In this document: positions 63,090-64,000 of the stretch, piece by piece | How positions within the stretch are numbered: the first letter of the stretch is position 1 | Layout of the letters: each line of letters starts with the position of its first letter | Source of the DNA: Cruorifilaria tuberocauda | Lineage: Eukaryota > Nematoda > Chromadorea > Rhabditida > Onchocercidae | Assembly (NCBI GenBank): GCA_013365365.1 | Contig: JABVXU010000159.1 | Location: 47,457-111,456, forward strand | DNA length: 64,000 nt | Direction of reading: 5' to 3' | Notes under the pieces: model-generated | Told to the model about the DNA's origin: nothing | Seen by the model: only the letters and a program-made list of their open reading frames with translations | Databases searched by the model: none | Program-made: the position numbers and the translations under genes

Positions 63090-63425
63090 CTAGTGCATTA
63101 ATATACAAGTATTTTGTGAAGTTACGTGATTTACGCTTGTACAGTGCATTAAATTCATATACAAGTATTTTGTGAAGTAACGTGATGCACGCTTATACAG
63201 TACATTAAATTCATATACAAGTATTTTGTGAAGTTACGTGATGCACGCTTATACAGTGCATTAAATTCATATACAAGTATTTTGTAAGGTTACGTGATGC
63301 ACGCTTATACAGTGCATTAAATTCATATACAAGTATTTTGTGAAGTTACGTGATGTACGCTTATACAGTACATTAAATTCATATACAAGTATTTTGTAAG
63401 GTTACGTGATATACGCTTATATACG
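63090..63425. repeat. 56-bp minisatellite, six copies
   Basis: TACAAGTATTTTGT recurs at 63104, 63160, 63216, 63272, 63328 and 63384, an exact 56-bp spacing. Each unit contains TTACGTGAT and ACGCTTATA. Copies differ at a few positions (GTGAAG or GTAAGG; GCAC, GTAC, ATAC). Confidence 0.95.
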
Positions 63426-64000
63426 TGAAAAGAAATGAAAAAGTAGACGTTAATCGAAATAAAAACGCTTAATAACGTTTAATTCAATTTGATATACAAC
63501 TAATATATATTATTTCTATATACTATTTATATTATTCTGATTTCATATACTATTCTGATTTCTCAAATACTAAGTATGAAAGAAATGCTAAAGTAATGAG
63601 AATCATAAATTAAACAAAAATTTAAAGTAATCTTTGATCGAAATAATCAGAAGAACAGAAATTGGAAAGAAATGGCAGAAGGAAAAACAACGAAGGAAAA
63701 GAGAAAGGAAGAAAAGTATTGTTGTTTTTGTTGTTGTTGTCACTGATAAAAATTTTATGAAATGAAAACAATAACAGTAATATTATTCATAAATAAAAAT
63801 TTGAAAATCAATGAATGTATTTTCAGTGGCAATTATAGCATTTTTTAAATTGCGTTAAGTACAAAATAGCGAAATCGATTATGGGGTGATTAAATTTAAA
63901 ATAATTTTATAAATGGACTTAATCATGGGCCTATTTTGTGGTATAGTAATAATAATTAATAACTGTAATAATAACAGTAATAATAATAGTAATAATAATA
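63426..64000. other. Intergenic, no gene seen
   Basis: AT-rich with a TTG-rich run at about 63719-63738 and an AAT/ATA run at the window edge. No exon chain is visible. Confidence 0.5.

Noticed and set aside
1..64000. Search for tRNA, rRNA, spliced-leader RNA genes, known miRNAs, CRISPR arrays and transposase genes
   Set aside because: None was recognised by eye. A covariance-model search would be decisive for the RNA genes.
1..64000. Possible bacterial endosymbiont (Wolbachia-type) insert
   Set aside because: No long intron-free bacterial-style reading frames or Shine-Dalgarno-spaced gene runs were found.

Overview
The window is nuclear DNA from an AT-rich animal genome, most probably a nematode of the filarial/spirurid kind. 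The evidence is intron-rich genes with short exons, TTTTCAG/TTTTAG-type acceptors, GTAAG-type donors, very AT-rich introns, and protein families typical of animals. I see no bacterial, viral or organellar segment. The short ORFs in the window are mostly single exons, so I rebuilt genes by joining exons whose reading phases match.

Layout. (1) 1543-3280, minus strand: the last four exons of a gene whose first exon resembles an ASH/PapD-like beta-sandwich; its 5' end is not found. (2) 5447-6073, minus: a three-exon gene for a 95-residue secreted, cysteine-rich, basic peptide. (3) 8451-16990, minus: a 24-exon gene for an unidentified 1151-residue coiled-coil protein, with every exon phase consistent. 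(4) 16991-36022: about 19 kb without a clear gene. It holds an exon-like cluster of inverted repeats at 18.7-19.8 kb, including a three-unit hairpin array, plus microsatellites and weak exon candidates. (5) 36023-56568, plus: a 45-exon kinesin-3 gene of the KIF13 / C. elegans KLP-4 type, 1715 residues, followed by a poly(A) signal. (6) 58145-61447, minus: a complete seven-exon gene for a Na,K-ATPase-type beta subunit (326 residues), convergent with the kinesin gene. (7) 61448-64000: intergenic, with a six-copy 56-bp minisatellite.

The genes do not form an operon. The coiled-coil and kinesin genes diverge from the 19-kb gap, and the kinesin and beta-subunit genes converge. Both of the latter products serve excitable cells in general (cargo transport; ion pumping), but nothing here shows that they work together.

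The most unusual features are the tandem hairpin array at 19505-19717, whose arm differences keep base pairing, and the structure of the kinesin gene. The kinesin gene has a GC-AG intron, a 5' splice site inside a four-copy 38-bp repeat, a duplicated last intron that creates two competing acceptors and two C-termini, and a possible alternative terminal exon with its own poly(A) signal.
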